This document shows positions 35,290 through 47,300 of a stretch of 64,000 bases of DNA, in pieces. How positions within the stretch are numbered: position 1 is the first letter of the stretch; each line of letters begins with the position of its first letter. Both the position numbers and the translations under genes were made by a program. This DNA is from Myxocyprinus asiaticus (Eukaryota > Chordata > Actinopteri > Cypriniformes > Catostomidae). Below the pieces are notes generated by a model, which did not search any database, had not been told where the DNA came from, and saw nothing but the letters and a program-made list of their open reading frames with translations. The stretch is taken from the NCBI RefSeq assembly GCF_019703515.2, contig NC_059356.1, positions 21,209,197 through 21,273,196 on the forward strand. Direction: 5' to 3'.

Positions 35290-36626
35290 CAGTGTTGAGC
35301 AGTAATCGATTACATGTAATCTGAATTATGTAATCAAATTACTGATTCAAGTACTTGATTGGATTACATTTTAAAATGTGCATCGTTACTTTTATCTAGT
35401 GCAAGATTACATTTTTGATTACTCGTTATCAGCAGCCGTATCAGCCTGTAGCTCTAAACTGGTTACCCACGGATGCTAAGCAGGGTTGAGCCTTGTCAGT
35501 ACCTGGATGGGAGACCTCCTGATGAAAACTAAGGTTGCTGCTGGAAGAGGTGTTAGTGAGGCCAGTAGGGGGTGCTCAACCTGCAGTCTGTGTGGGGTCT
35601 TACGCCCCAGTATAGTGACTGGGACACTGGATTGAAAAAAAAGCACCATCCATTGGATGAGATTACAGCGAGGTTCTGACTCTCTGTGGTCATTAAAAAT
35701 CCCAGGGCACTTCTCGCAAAGAGTAGGAGTGCAACCCCGGTCATGCCCTCCTAATAATCCCCCTCCATTAATTGGCTGTATCACTCTACTCTCTCCTCTC
35801 TACCAACAGCTGGTGTGGTGAGCATACTGGCACACTATGGCTACTGTCACATCATCCAGGTGGATGCTGCACAGTGGTGGTGGTTGAGGAGAGTCCCCTG
35901 TTTACAATGTAGTGCTTTGAGTGTACTGTCAGAAAAGCACTATATAAATGTAACATTCATTCATTAATTACCAATCAGCCAACGGCAATAACTAGTCTAG
36001 TGTGTATTTTACTGATTATGCTCCTAAATTTTAAAATAGCAGTCTGAGCCCGAGCCTTAAATATGTGCGATAGGCCTAGCCCGGTAGCACTACCTACATT
36101 GACCACATGCAAAAATATCTTTACCTTCAGAGAGACACAGGAGGATATAACTGAGCAATGCAACCTTTGCCTTACAAAAAATATATCTATTGTGAAAAAC
36201 TCTACATCTTCAGAATTAGTTTGAGGTTCTGAAATATAAAGCCATACAATCATCATAAAAAGTATACAGTTTGGTTTCAGTTTTAAATTAAGTTCCAAAA
36301 ACAATGTGATCTAGGAGCTTTATATACAGTGCATTCCATTGAAGAGACAGCAGACTCCTTTTCATTCGTCAAAAATTCAACATGGAGCTTTGTTTTTGAA
36401 GCGGGGGGGGGGGTCTTTCAATGTTTCGTTAGCTGAAAGATCAACACTATTTTAAACAACAGTACAACTCATTGAGGAGATTATAAGTCTATCACTCACA
36501 GCATTGTTTTTCTGTCAAAAATTTAATTTGGCATTACTCTGAATTGATTTCATGTTTACTAATAAAACAGTTTTGAAATTTGTAATCAGTACTGAAGAAC
36601 ATTTAAGAGTAATCTGTTCAACACTT
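35290..36626. mobile_element. hAT-like element hosting a 5S-derived SINE
   Basis: The left end CAGTGTTGAGCAGTAATCGA and the right end (reverse complement AAGTGTTGAACAGATTACTC) are imperfect inverted repeats. GTCATTGT (35282-35289) and CCCATTGT (36627-36634) fit a decayed 8-bp duplication. The interior holds the SINE at 35431-35966 and a G11 run at about 36403. No transposase is seen. Confidence 0.6.
35431..35966 (+). mobile_element. 5S rRNA-derived SINE (SINE3-type)
   Basis: The first ~110 bp mirror 5S rRNA: AGCCGTATCAGCCTG, GCTAAGCAGGGTTGAGCC, GTACCTGGATGGGAGACC. That covers the internal pol III promoter (A box, intermediate element, C-box region). An unrelated body follows, then AAAAGCACTATATAAATGTA and an ATTC-repeat tail like those shared by SINEs and LINEs in fish. 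It is decayed relative to 5S rRNA, so it is not a functional rRNA gene. Confidence 0.9.
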
Positions 36627-38366
36627 CCCATTGTTTTCCAAATTATGTGGTAATGGAGAATGTTTTTGAAATGTTCAATTTTCGGTCGAGGAAAATGCCA
36701 TTCTAGTGTGGATGAGAGGTGTAAAAGTATCTAAATCAGTGCTTTTGAAATGTAAACGTATTAATTCCCTAGATTAAACACATTAGGCCCCTAGATATGG
36801 CACTATGGACCTCAATTTTTGATGCAAGTTTTTATGTCCGGTAGGGAAAAACCATTCGTCCAGTCAGTACATCGCTCATCAGCAAGCAAATGGTTTTGAT
36901 GTGTATCTCATGTCTGTAGCACAAACGGTGCTGATAACAAGTTACCCACCAAAGTTTAATACTTTGTGGTTTGAACAAGCTCCTTACCTTAGCATTCACC
37001 ACTAATGAAAGCAAACATCTCAGGCTCTTTGTCCCATGTGCTTTAACTGAAGATGGGTTAAAATTCCTCATCCTCACTTTAAAATCAGATACTACGAAAA
37101 TGCCATTATTTGCAGATGTCTCCTACACTGTCAGTTTAAAACTCCCATCAGCCTGAATGGATCACATATCTTAAGCTTCCCTTTCTTTGTGTTGGCTAAA
37201 GTCTTAATCAACCCCTAGCGTGAAGGGCTCAATTCATAGTCATGAGTGTCATCATCCCCCGTCATGATGCCTTAGGCAGTGGTCAAACATAGCAAGGGGT
37301 TTTCAGTAAGTTTTCCTTGGGTCAGTACTGGTCATATGACAACTGCTGTCTATGTCTCATTAACTCATGAAGTCTTACGATATATAAACCTAAAGACTAG
37401 ATTATTTGTTACAATGGAGAAGAAATCTACTTCTATTTTAAAATAGTAGTAGTTATTTTTTTACTACTATCGCTTTTAAAAACTCATTGCCACATAATGC
37501 CCTTGAATCTAAACTTACTGTATTTTGTTGCTCACATATATTAACATACAATAACTAGGGTATTCAGTGCACTACTGTCTGGCTTTTGATAAACAGTCCT
37601 CATGTTTTTTCAGCTGTTCAGCACACTGTATTGTCTTTGGAATTCAGCGTTAAACCATTGTGTGTCCAGGTTCCAGTGTAACATTTTCTGTATGCATCAA
37701 TCATCTTCATTTGAATTCAGCTGGTCAGTTCAACCAACATTTTTTAATGTAAGTTAAAATATGCAAACACATCAGTCCTTTCCCTCTAGCATGGACACTA
37801 GAGATTTAACAAAAAGCAAATAGCCTACTTTCTATGTAAGAAAATGCAAATACATGCAACATTTAAAGCCACTGAATGCACCATTAGAAAAATGTCCACA
37901 CATTGAGGATTGTGCAAACATTGGCCTTTTTCCAACAGAACATTTTGGACACATCTGTGCAAATGCTGCCATGATGCTCCTGTGCTGCACATTTATTCAA
38001 ATGTTCAAATGCTGGTCAAACATGACTGAATCTGAAATCGTATTCTAACCATCTCTCCTGACCACAGCTGCTGCTTGAAGCTGATAGAAATGATGACTAC
38101 ATGAAAATATTCTGCCAGCCCACCTGAAACACTGCTGCAGTTCTAGACCTTCCCCCACAATAGACTTCCCTTCAATTCACATGGTCTTAGTTGCCATGGA
38201 AACATTGGTCCGCATGACAGTCGGGCTGGAGATAATTGAACCCTTTCAGTCTCTTTTCATAGTTCCTTTGAGCCTGAATGAAAATGTTCATGACATTGTC
38301 TTCAAATATTGCTATTCAGGCCTAACTTGTCATGTAATTACAAACAACCCTCAGGTAATCTAGATC

Positions 38367-38950
38367 AGTGGTTCTCAACTGGTTTTGCTTGAGCACCAAG
38401 ATTTTATGTTGGACATCAAGTGGCGACCCAATACAAATTCAAAATGTGAATCATACAAAAGCAAACAAAAATATCCTTAAAATGAAACAGAAATTCATTA
38501 ATATTGCCTTAAACTGCATAGCCCCAAGAATGTGCCATGACTTTTTTTTTTTTTTTTTTGTCTAAATGTTTCTTAAATTTTGATGGTTTAATGCGCTCAG
38601 AAGCCAACAAGTTACCACACAAAACAGTTGTCAGCACAAGCCATCGTGAACTCGTATATTATGTAGTTTGGATTGTATTTTCTTTAACCTTGTGTAGTTT
38701 TGTTTATAGTCTTTAAGGATGAGGTATCTCATGCAGCTTGTCCATCATGGCATCTTACTAATTTGGCTAGCTTCTCCGTTTGAATTTGTGCTGTAATACC
38801 ATATCGTTTTACTGGACGCACGACATGTGGCGTCAACAACAAAAGACAAGGAAACTGTTTTCTCTTAAAAGTTGATAAGCATGTTTATTTTACTCATAAC
38901 TAAGCAAGGTTATATGGGTAGTTGAATTTTATCATTTGCAAATAGCAATG
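38367..38950. mobile_element. hAT-like non-autonomous element, second copy
   Basis: It begins CAGTGGTTCTCAACTGGTTT, a typical vertebrate hAT terminus. The body matches the element at 6370-7193: a GTTGTCAGCACAAGCCAT segment, a TATGTAGT.TGG stretch and CAACAAAAGACA, then ATAAGCATGTTTATTTT. It lacks the SINE dimer. The right boundary is unclear. Confidence 0.6.
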
Positions 38951-40530
38951 AATATTTGATTCGCACATATGGGTGGACCTGAAACACCCTTTCTTCTGAT
39001 TGGTCAACCTGCACCATCGTCTTCTCAGTGCTGTGAGACAGAATAAAAGTTCTCTGCTGTTTAATTGATCAGAACAATTTGTCTGTTAATATGAAATTAT
39101 TTACCATTTATTCTCCAAAATGCCACGTTTATTGCAGCTGAGCTATATCTCTCATTAAATAGTCAGACACAGTGCCTACACATAACCGTAAAATGTTCAC
39201 TGAATGCAGACAGGGTTTCGTCTTCATGCGATTCAGCTTTAGGACAGTCATTGCCACGTGAAGCAATTGATAAGAGCACACCACACACACACACATATAC
39301 ACACATATATATATTATGATATGATAATATATATACATTTATGATAAAAATGATATTATTATGATGTTTATAAGATTAATCCCTCGCTCTGTATGCCAAA
39401 TGTCTTTTCACAATTATCCTTCTTCGTGCCACACAACTTGTTTTATTCATTTATAAGTGGTACCATGCAGTGAGTGCAGCTGATCATGGCACTGGTGGTC
39501 TACACTGCACTAAAGAATCGGCTGGCATTCGCAGTTAGGGTGACCAGACGTCACATTAAAACTGGGGACAGTCCCGATTTTACAAGTAATGTACCACATC
39601 ACGGTGGACTTATAGTCGGGACACATTTTGTCCTAATAATAAGTCTAAGGCAGCTATAGTTTGATTGCTTTAAATAAGCATTTTAAATTGACAGCAGTGT
39701 TTGTGCATTTTTGAAATGAGAAATCATCAAAGAGTATTGAAAGAATCAGTTTATTTTCATTTTTACATACTGCAGTGAAATGAACAAAGCAAGATGTGGT
39801 TCAGGGAATATAGACTTAACATAGGATGCATCCAAGACAGATGAGCTTTCATGCCAGTGAATTATAACAGCTACAACAGTAAATAACAAATGAATTGGGA
39901 GATATTATTACATTTAATATTTAATATAAGACAACAAGTATTTACATGGGAATGAAGAGTACTAATTTCAAGCTCAGATCATTCCGACATCCATGTTTTG
40001 GGAATATGGGTGGCCTTTACCTACTGGGCCGTATACGCAGCAGTTTTATGTGCTTTTTATTATCGGACAAATGTGAAGGCTATCTGTAAATGCTGACTTT
40101 AAATTCACTGTTCGAGCTTTTAAGAGATGAGCATTCATGAACTTCTTTTAGCATAATTTCCATGATGAGCAAGTCCCTCACACCTAAGCTCCCAGAGCGG
40201 GGTGAAGTTAGTTTTAGGTTCAACATTTTTTGGATATTCGGTTTCTCGTACCCGCGCTCTCTGCCGGCGATAAGTTTGCAAAGATTTCTCACACTTGGCT
40301 TGATGTTATGGTACATAAATAGAAATGGTATATAATATACAGACATAAAACACTGCACTCAGAACTGTCAGTTGGTGTGGCTGCAGAATTATGACTAAAA
40401 ATGCGCTTTCATTGCTTAGTGTACTTAAGGGACCGTCTGAAACGTCCACTCACTATTAAACACAGGCGGTGTCCAATCACTCATTCAGTTGACGTGCAAG
40501 TTAAACATAAAACATTAAAAGTACACTTTT

Positions 40531-41187
40531 ACATTCCAAATGTTGTAGTAGGTTGCCAGTTAATAGACTGAGCTACTACAAGTGAGCTTTTTACCGTAAA
40601 TCCAATAATATGAATACAGTATTAGATTATTTAAAATAAATAATAATTCACCAAAATGTTATTTCACATTCCAAAGGTTGTAGTAAATTGCCAGTAGATA
40701 GGCTGATTTAGGTCAGGTGAGATTATTACAGTAAATCCAATAGTATTAGGTTATTTTAGCATAAACATAATAAAATTCCTGAACATGTTATTTTCACATT
40801 CCAAAGGTTATAGTAACTTCCCAGTGGATAGACTGACTAACAGGGATGGATTACCGACCGGGCCAATGGGGCCAGTGCCCAGGGGCCCTTGACTACCAGG
40901 GGCCATTGACTGCCCGGGGGGGCCCTGGGCTTTAAGGTTGCGCGATCCAGTTTGTGATCCCCCCCTCGAAAACCCACCAGAATGAAAACGAAACACCCCC
41001 CCCCCGCTCAACAACTTTTGGGCCAGTTGCTACAAATGATGGGAGGGGGGCCCTTGGAGATAATTGGCCCCAGAGCCTTTGCAAGTCATGATTCGTCCCT
41101 GCTGACTAACTGTAAAAAACAAAAAAATCTCACCTGTAGTAAGTCAGTCTAGATCTACTGAGAACTTACTACAACCTTTGGAATGTG
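40531..41187. repeat. Three-copy tandem repeat with an inverted terminal copy
   Basis: ACATTCCAAAGGTTGTAGTA-type units start at 40531, 40676 and 40796 (spacing 145 and 120 bp). Each continues (A/T)GCCAGT..ATAGACTGA. The reverse complement, TTACTACAACCTTTGGAATG, closes the array at 41166-41187. This is the layout of a transposon with repeated subterminal motifs. A hAT MITE sits in the third unit. Confidence 0.8.
40841..41101. mobile_element. hAT-type MITE with perfect 8-bp target duplication
   Basis: 261 bp with ends CAGGGATGGATTACC and ATTCGTCCCTG. CTGACTAA occurs at 40833-40840 and again at 41102-41109. The interior is G/C-rich (GGGGCC runs). It has no coding capacity. The intact duplication makes this the clearest young insertion among the hAT-like elements here. 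Confidence 0.92.
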
Positions 41188-42324
41188 AAAACAAGGCGAA
41201 TATCCAACGAATGTCGAACCTAACAGGGCCGTTTCTAGGCATAAAGGCCACCTGCTGGGAGGGCGCCAAAGAGGAGGCATCTTCATTATTTTGTACACGA
41301 ATAATGAAATAAGTCGTTTTTTTGTTTTTCTGATTTTTTTTATATATTTATATTACTCTGGCAGTCAGTAAGACAGTTCTCTTGGCTCTTTGAGGATGCT
41401 TCTTAAAAGGGTTAAGCTTTTTATAGATTGCAGCATGGATCACGCTTTCAATTAGTATTTCTGGCTGAATTTTACAGTCACTAAAGTTCTTGCATTGTGT
41501 GTTGTCAGTACAGTGACCCTAGAGTCCTTGAACTTTTATAAACGATCTTTTTGTTGTATCGACAACTCTGTGGATGGAATTGAAATCATTTTTGCAAACT
41601 GCTGCCCCAGCAATAACACAGCACAAAAGCCTCATTGATGTAGTGGTTGCTGGCTGAAGGAAAAAAAAAAAAAAGGAGAGAGGTCTCAGGAGAAAACTAA
41701 TTTCTGTGGAAAAAGTCAACTCTCATTGTGAGCGCTGTTGCAGCAGAGTAGACTTTCAGAACAAACTCTTGGGAGATGCGGCCACACTTCATTGAATTCT
41801 GATGAATCTTTGAGACAAGTAGTTAGATTAAGCCACATTAAATTCTTTACTAGAAGCAGTTTGTTAAATAAAAAAATAATAAATCTTCAGTTCACACATG
41901 TCCATGAATTTTGTTTTCAACAATAAGATTTTAGGTTAGAATATATAAAACGTTTATATAGCTTAATATTTAACCATACCTTGGTCTTGCGGGTCATTTT
42001 GACCTGTTTTTAAAATTGTTATAAATGGGTTTGAATGTTCAGCAAGGCCAAGAAAGGGTTAAGAGAAAATGTATATTTTAGGAACTGTGACTGGTTATTT
42101 CTTTTTTTCACCACAAGTACAAATACTCCATGTCGCTCAGTTAAAATGAGGTCTTGAAAACGGCATGTATAATAATTATAAAAGATAATTATACAATTAG
42201 AAAAAAGACATTTAAATTTGTTTTAGATTAATTATGTCATACTGCAAGACAGTGCCATCACTGCTTGACCTTATGCATTTCTAGAATGCGGTTTCTAAAA
42301 ATTAAAGACAAATTCACAGACAGA

Positions 42325-44124
42325 GTTTCATATACAAACTGTATTTATTTTCAGATTTCATTTATACCCATGGTACATGAGGAAAAATAACCATATCAAA
42401 ACAATGTAAAAAAAAAAAAAAAAAAAAAAGACATTTGTAAAGTTTTACAAAGTATCGATGTGGAATGTCATTTTTACTTTTTTTTTTTCTTTTAATGGCC
42501 TTCTAAGTCACAGTCATTCTCATTCCTTTAGTAATGTGAATACAATTACGTGTACATTAAGCAAGATGATATTCAGACTGCAGGATACACCATTCATAAA
42601 GAACAGATATGTTCTAAGTGGCACTGTTAATTTGATGCACAGCTGAAATCAAATGAACAAGTTTAAGCTCAGGTTTAAAGCAGTCCCTCAACTTCTGCAT
42701 GAATTCTCTAAACTTAGAGCAGTCACATTTTGGTGAGCCAAACTTATGGCATTCTGTCCAGTTCTGTTAATGATCTATTATCTGCCCGCTTGTTGGACAA
42801 AAAAAAAATGTTTTGTACATGCCTCAATTTTTGCTTTTCATTCATTTTCAAATATTACAAGAGGCTAATGGACTGTGATGTGCAGAATGGAATAAGGTTT
42901 ATGATAATGTTTGTGCCTTATTAAAACAAAAAGAGTTAGGTGAAATTTCCAATGAAACAACTTTTCCAGATAAGACCATTACATGAGTCCTGTCAACAAG
43001 GACCCCTTATTCCTTTGGGATTAAGAGGAAAAGTGGTTAAATTTACCATAAATATCGTGTTGAACCTGCAACAACATGCCTCATCTCGGTATCATCACAC
43101 CCACAGCTACACAGCACACAATGTAACGATGACATCACTTTCAGTTGCAGAAAACTATTTCCATTTTAATATCTATATTTCTTTTTTTCCCCCTTTTACA
43201 ATTCCAGGAGTTGTAACCTTAATTTTGAGATGAGGGACTGTACAGTGTTGTACCAATCCAGTTCTCTTTTGTATCCCCTTTTTATAAGCATTAAAATGAA
43301 GTCTAATGGCACAGATAGAAGCAGTACATACTGGATTTCACATCAGAGCACTGCCATACTTCAAATAAAAATAAAAAAAATAAAAACAACAACAACAACA
43401 ACAAAAAAAGTGTAGCTCTTGTCACCATTTCAGTGGTCCGAGAGCTTCCTTCAGAACTCAAAATATCAACATTCATACATTTACCTGTAAATATTGCCAT
43501 TGTCCTCTGCTCATTAGGACGTTTATAACTGGCAATAAATGACAGAGCAGGGGGAGGCATTACATCATCATTGGCGAACAGTCACAAGGATTTCTTTTAC
43601 ATATTTTGCTATGTGTTAATGTTAACAAAAGTGAGGCTCATACAGGACTGTGCAAAGACAAGGGAGGGTGATCGCGGTACACTTCAGTACATCAGACTCA
43701 TACTTTAAGAACAATCCTGTGGCTCTATGAGTGGTGTCAAGCAAATGACCGATCGCCTACTCATTCTTCCAAAGATTGGACTCATTTGAATGCCAGGGAA
43801 ATACTTTGACAGATTAAGAGATGGAATGAGACATGCTTTAACCACACTACACAAATTCGGATGCCAGTTAAGTCCCAAAAGTCCCAGTTTTGGCCACTTG
43901 TCATCAGCAATGAAAATTGCACAACACTGCAGTAACGTCATGGCACTCGACCGCGGAAGTATTTAATCAGAATGGAGTATATACGGGACTAGAAGTAAAA
44001 CCCTCCACCCTCCAGAAGTTCCTCTCTGCCACTTGCGCTTTTGCTCACTCATATTCAAAATTAAAAATGTGTAACAGAAAGGAAAAGGAAACTGCAAAGA
44101 AAAAGCCACAGTGGTTAAGTGCTT
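42325..44124 (-). terminator. fscn1: fscn1 3' UTR and candidate poly(A) signal
   Basis: Minus-strand AATAAA at 42344-42349, about 1.8 kb downstream of the fscn1 stop. The intervening sequence lacks recognisable transposons and holds an A tract and a (CAA)n-like run near 43,388. A long 3' UTR fits vertebrate fascin mRNAs, but the cleavage site is a guess. Confidence 0.45.
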
Positions 44125-44330
44125 TTAGTATTCCCACACAGTGGAGCCGTCAAGCTCATCAGCGTTGGCCTTCAGAACACCTGCGTGATCACCCTTTAGA
44201 TACTTCCCTTCGCTCGACTTGATGGCTACTTTGTTGTAGTCGCAGAACTCGAGGAAGAAGTCCACAGGGGTGTCGCTACTGCTGAGCACATTCGATTCAC
44301 TACCCACCATCCAGTATTTCCCTGTGGAGT
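44125..44330 (-). CDS. fscn1: fscn1 exon 5 and stop
   Basis: 206 nt after CTTTTCAG. It reads [20 protein letters not shown] then [20 protein letters not shown] and ends GSTVWEY with TAA at 44125-44127. It finishes beta-trefoil 4. The terminal WEY matches human fascin. Confidence 0.96.
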
Positions 44331-47300
44331 CTGAAAAGAGATCGAAGAGGTCAAGGAAAGTTTCAAAAGGACAACTTAATTAACCCTATGAAGCTGTGCG
44401 TAACATATTTGATGCATGATTTTCCAAAGCCTCTACATCATCAACATGATCAATACTCTGCTGAAAAAAGTGGTGTATGCAATGCAATAGATGTCTACTG
44501 CCTCCTGGTTAATGTTTCCATTCTGTTCTGGAAGTAGAAGACCTTGTAATATCATGGCTGCCTTAGAATTGTGATGCGCATGTCTTTTTGCTGTGAAATC
44601 TTTGCTGAATTTGAAAGTAAAAGTAACAATAATGTTTAAAATTTTACTGATATTTCAAAATGCATATTTGCTGAGTTTAAAGCAATTTATGCTTGATTAA
44701 AATGTTTTTGAAATGCATGCAAAGATGATTCAACTGGCTTTCGAGATATATCTCTCAATCATCATTACATTACATTAATGTCCACCACAATAAACACAGA
44801 GCTTACCTCCTGAGATTGTTTTACAATTTCACTTTTTTAAATGTGAACATAATGTTTGGTGCATTAAAACCATATAATAATAATAATAAGAGTTTGACAA
44901 AAATATTTATTTACATTTATTCATATTTTATGTGCTGAATTGAACTCAAAAACCTTTGGTATCTCTGAAAAGCCCAGGAAGTCCTCTTAAGATGTACTCA
45001 TGTGGCATGTAATGGGCTAAGGGAAACTGAAATAACAAAAAGTTCTATACAAAAATGAATTGCTTCGGAAGGAAAATAGCCTTTAAAATCCTGATGTATC
45101 AAATAATATTACAAAATAAAAAAATAAATAAACAAAATTATTTTTTCTAAGATAGATGTCTTTTAGACAGATTTTGTCAATAGGTAAAAAAAAAAAAAAG
45201 AACTCAAATTGTTTGTCATGTGCGGTTTTCTTTCCTGTGTTGATATACAGGTGCATCTCAATAAATTAGAATGTCGTGGAAAAGTTCATTTATTTCAGTA
45301 ATTCAACTCAAGTTGTGAAACTCGTGTATTAAATAAATTCAATGCACACAGACTGAAGTAGTTTAAGTCTTTGGTTCTTTTAATTGTGATGATTTTGGCT
45401 CACATTTAACAAAAACCCACCAATTCACTATCTCAAAAAATTAGAATATGGTGACATGCCAATCAGCTAATCAACTCAAAACACCTGCAAAGGTTTCCTG
45501 AGCCTTCAAAATGGTCTCTCAGTTTGGTTCACTAGGCTACACAATCATGGGGAAGACTGCTGATCTGACAGTTGTCCAGAAGACAATCATTGACACCCTT
45601 CACAAGGAGGGTAAGCCACAAACATTCATTGCCAAAGAAGCTGGCTGTATCCAAGCATGTTAACAGAAAGGAAAAAGTGTGGAAGAAAAAGATGCACAAC
45701 CAACCGAGAGAACCGCAGCCTTATGATTGTCAAGCAAAATCAGTTCAAGAATTTGGATGAACTTCACAAGGAATGGACTGAGGCTGGGGTCAAGGAGCCA
45801 CCACACACAGACGTGTCAAGGAATTTGGCTACAGTTGTCGTATTCCTCTTGTTAAGTCACTCCTGAACCACAGACAACGTCAGAGGCGTCTTACCTGGGC
45901 TAAGGAGAAGAAGAACTGGACTGTTGCCCAGCGTTCCAAAGTCCTCTTTTCAGATGAGAGCAAGTTTTGTATTTCATTTGGAAACCAAGGTCCTAGAGTC
46001 TGGAGGAAGGGTGGAGAAGCTCATAGCCCAAGTTGCTTGAAGTCCAGTGTTAAGTTTCCACAGTCTGTGATGATTTGGGGTGCAATGTCATCTGCTGGTG
46101 TTGGTCCATTTGTGTTTTTTGAAAACCAAAGTCACTGCACCTGTTTACCAAGAAATTTTGGAGCACTTCATGCTTCCTTCTGCTGACCAGCTTTTTAAAG
46201 ATGCTGATTTCATTTTCCAGCAGGATTTGGCACCTGCCCACACTGCCAAAAGCACCAAAAGTTGGTTAAATGACCATGGTGTTGGTGTGCTTGACTGGCC
46301 AGCAAACTCACCAGACCTGAACCCCATAGAGAATCTATGGGGTATTGTCAAGAGGAAAATGAGAAACAAGAGACCAAAAAATGCAGATGAGCTGAAGGCC
46401 ACTGTCAAAGAAACCTGGGCTTCCATACCACCTCAGCAGTGCCACAAACTGATCACCTCCATGCCACGCCGAATTGAGGCAGTAATTAAAGCAAAAGGAG
46501 CCCCTACCAAGTATTGAGTACATATACAGTAAATGAACATACTTTCCAGAAGGCCAACAATTCACTAAAAATGTTTTTTTTATTGGTCTTATGATGTATT
46601 CTAATTTTTTGAGATAGTGAATTGGTGGGTTTTTGTTAAATGTGAGCCAAAATCATCACAATTAAAAGAACCAAAGACTTAAACTACTTCAGTCTGTGTG
46701 CACTGAATTTATTTAATACACGAGTTTCACAATTTGAGTTGAATTACTGAAATAAATGAACTTTTCCACGACATTCTAATTTATTGAGATGCACCTGTAT
46801 TTCCTACTGAATCCAGAAGTCTGTGCGGTACATGTTTTTATATAGCCAATAGGTTTCAACCATGAATCACGATTTGCTACTTGTTAGTCAGATGAATGTG
46901 GTATTTAGGGGAGTGACATTCTTGTTCTAGAGAACATCTGATTGGATAAAACTTTGTAGTGCAAGGTGAGTAGTCAATATTTTTGCTCAAATTTCCCAGA
47001 AGACTGTACATTTAAAATGTGCTTATCTTCTAAAAGTGAATTTAGTCAACATTTAGGAGTACACTAGCATATAGATGGCCTCAAAGCAAACACACATGTA
47101 CTAAAAGCCACAAAATGCTAATTTTTATTTTGATGAGGTTAAGGTCAGAAATAAGACTTGAGTATTATAGCACTACAAAGTCTAGTGCAAACAAACCTTG
47201 AAGGCTGTAGGCTCCATCTCGAAACTCCAGCCCAAAGACATCATATGAGGAGCGGTTGGAGTCCAAGGTGCCAGTCACCTTCCTGCAGCCAATGAAGCCA

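Larger units (their letters stand above)
35236..36715. repeat. Old MITE split by a younger hAT-like element
   Basis: 35236-35280 (CTACATCCACAAAAATCTGC) and 36640-36715 (TTCTAGTGTGGATGAG) look like the two ends of one repeat of the CATTAGTGTGGA type. They are now separated by the element at 35290-36626. Assignment of both ends to the same element is an inference. Confidence 0.4.
32570..42325. other. rnf216-fscn1 intergenic region
   Basis: Space between the convergent gene ends. It holds a SINE (33585-34015), nested elements (35236-36715), a hAT-like repeat (38367-38950) and a tandem repeat carrying a hAT MITE (40531-41187). In 34,028-35,235, 36,716-38,360 and 38,950-40,500 I see no gene or repeat I can name. 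Open frames there, such as a 73-codon frame at 34370-34591, match nothing I know. Confidence 0.7.
44331..47196 (-). other. fscn1: fscn1 intron 4
   Basis: Contains the Tc1 element at 45246-46799. The flanks (44331-45245 and 46800-47196) are AT-rich and otherwise unremarkable. Confidence 0.85.

Noticed and set aside
35431..35540. A functional 5S rRNA gene
   Set aside because: It has many changes from 5S rRNA and continues into a SINE body and tail.
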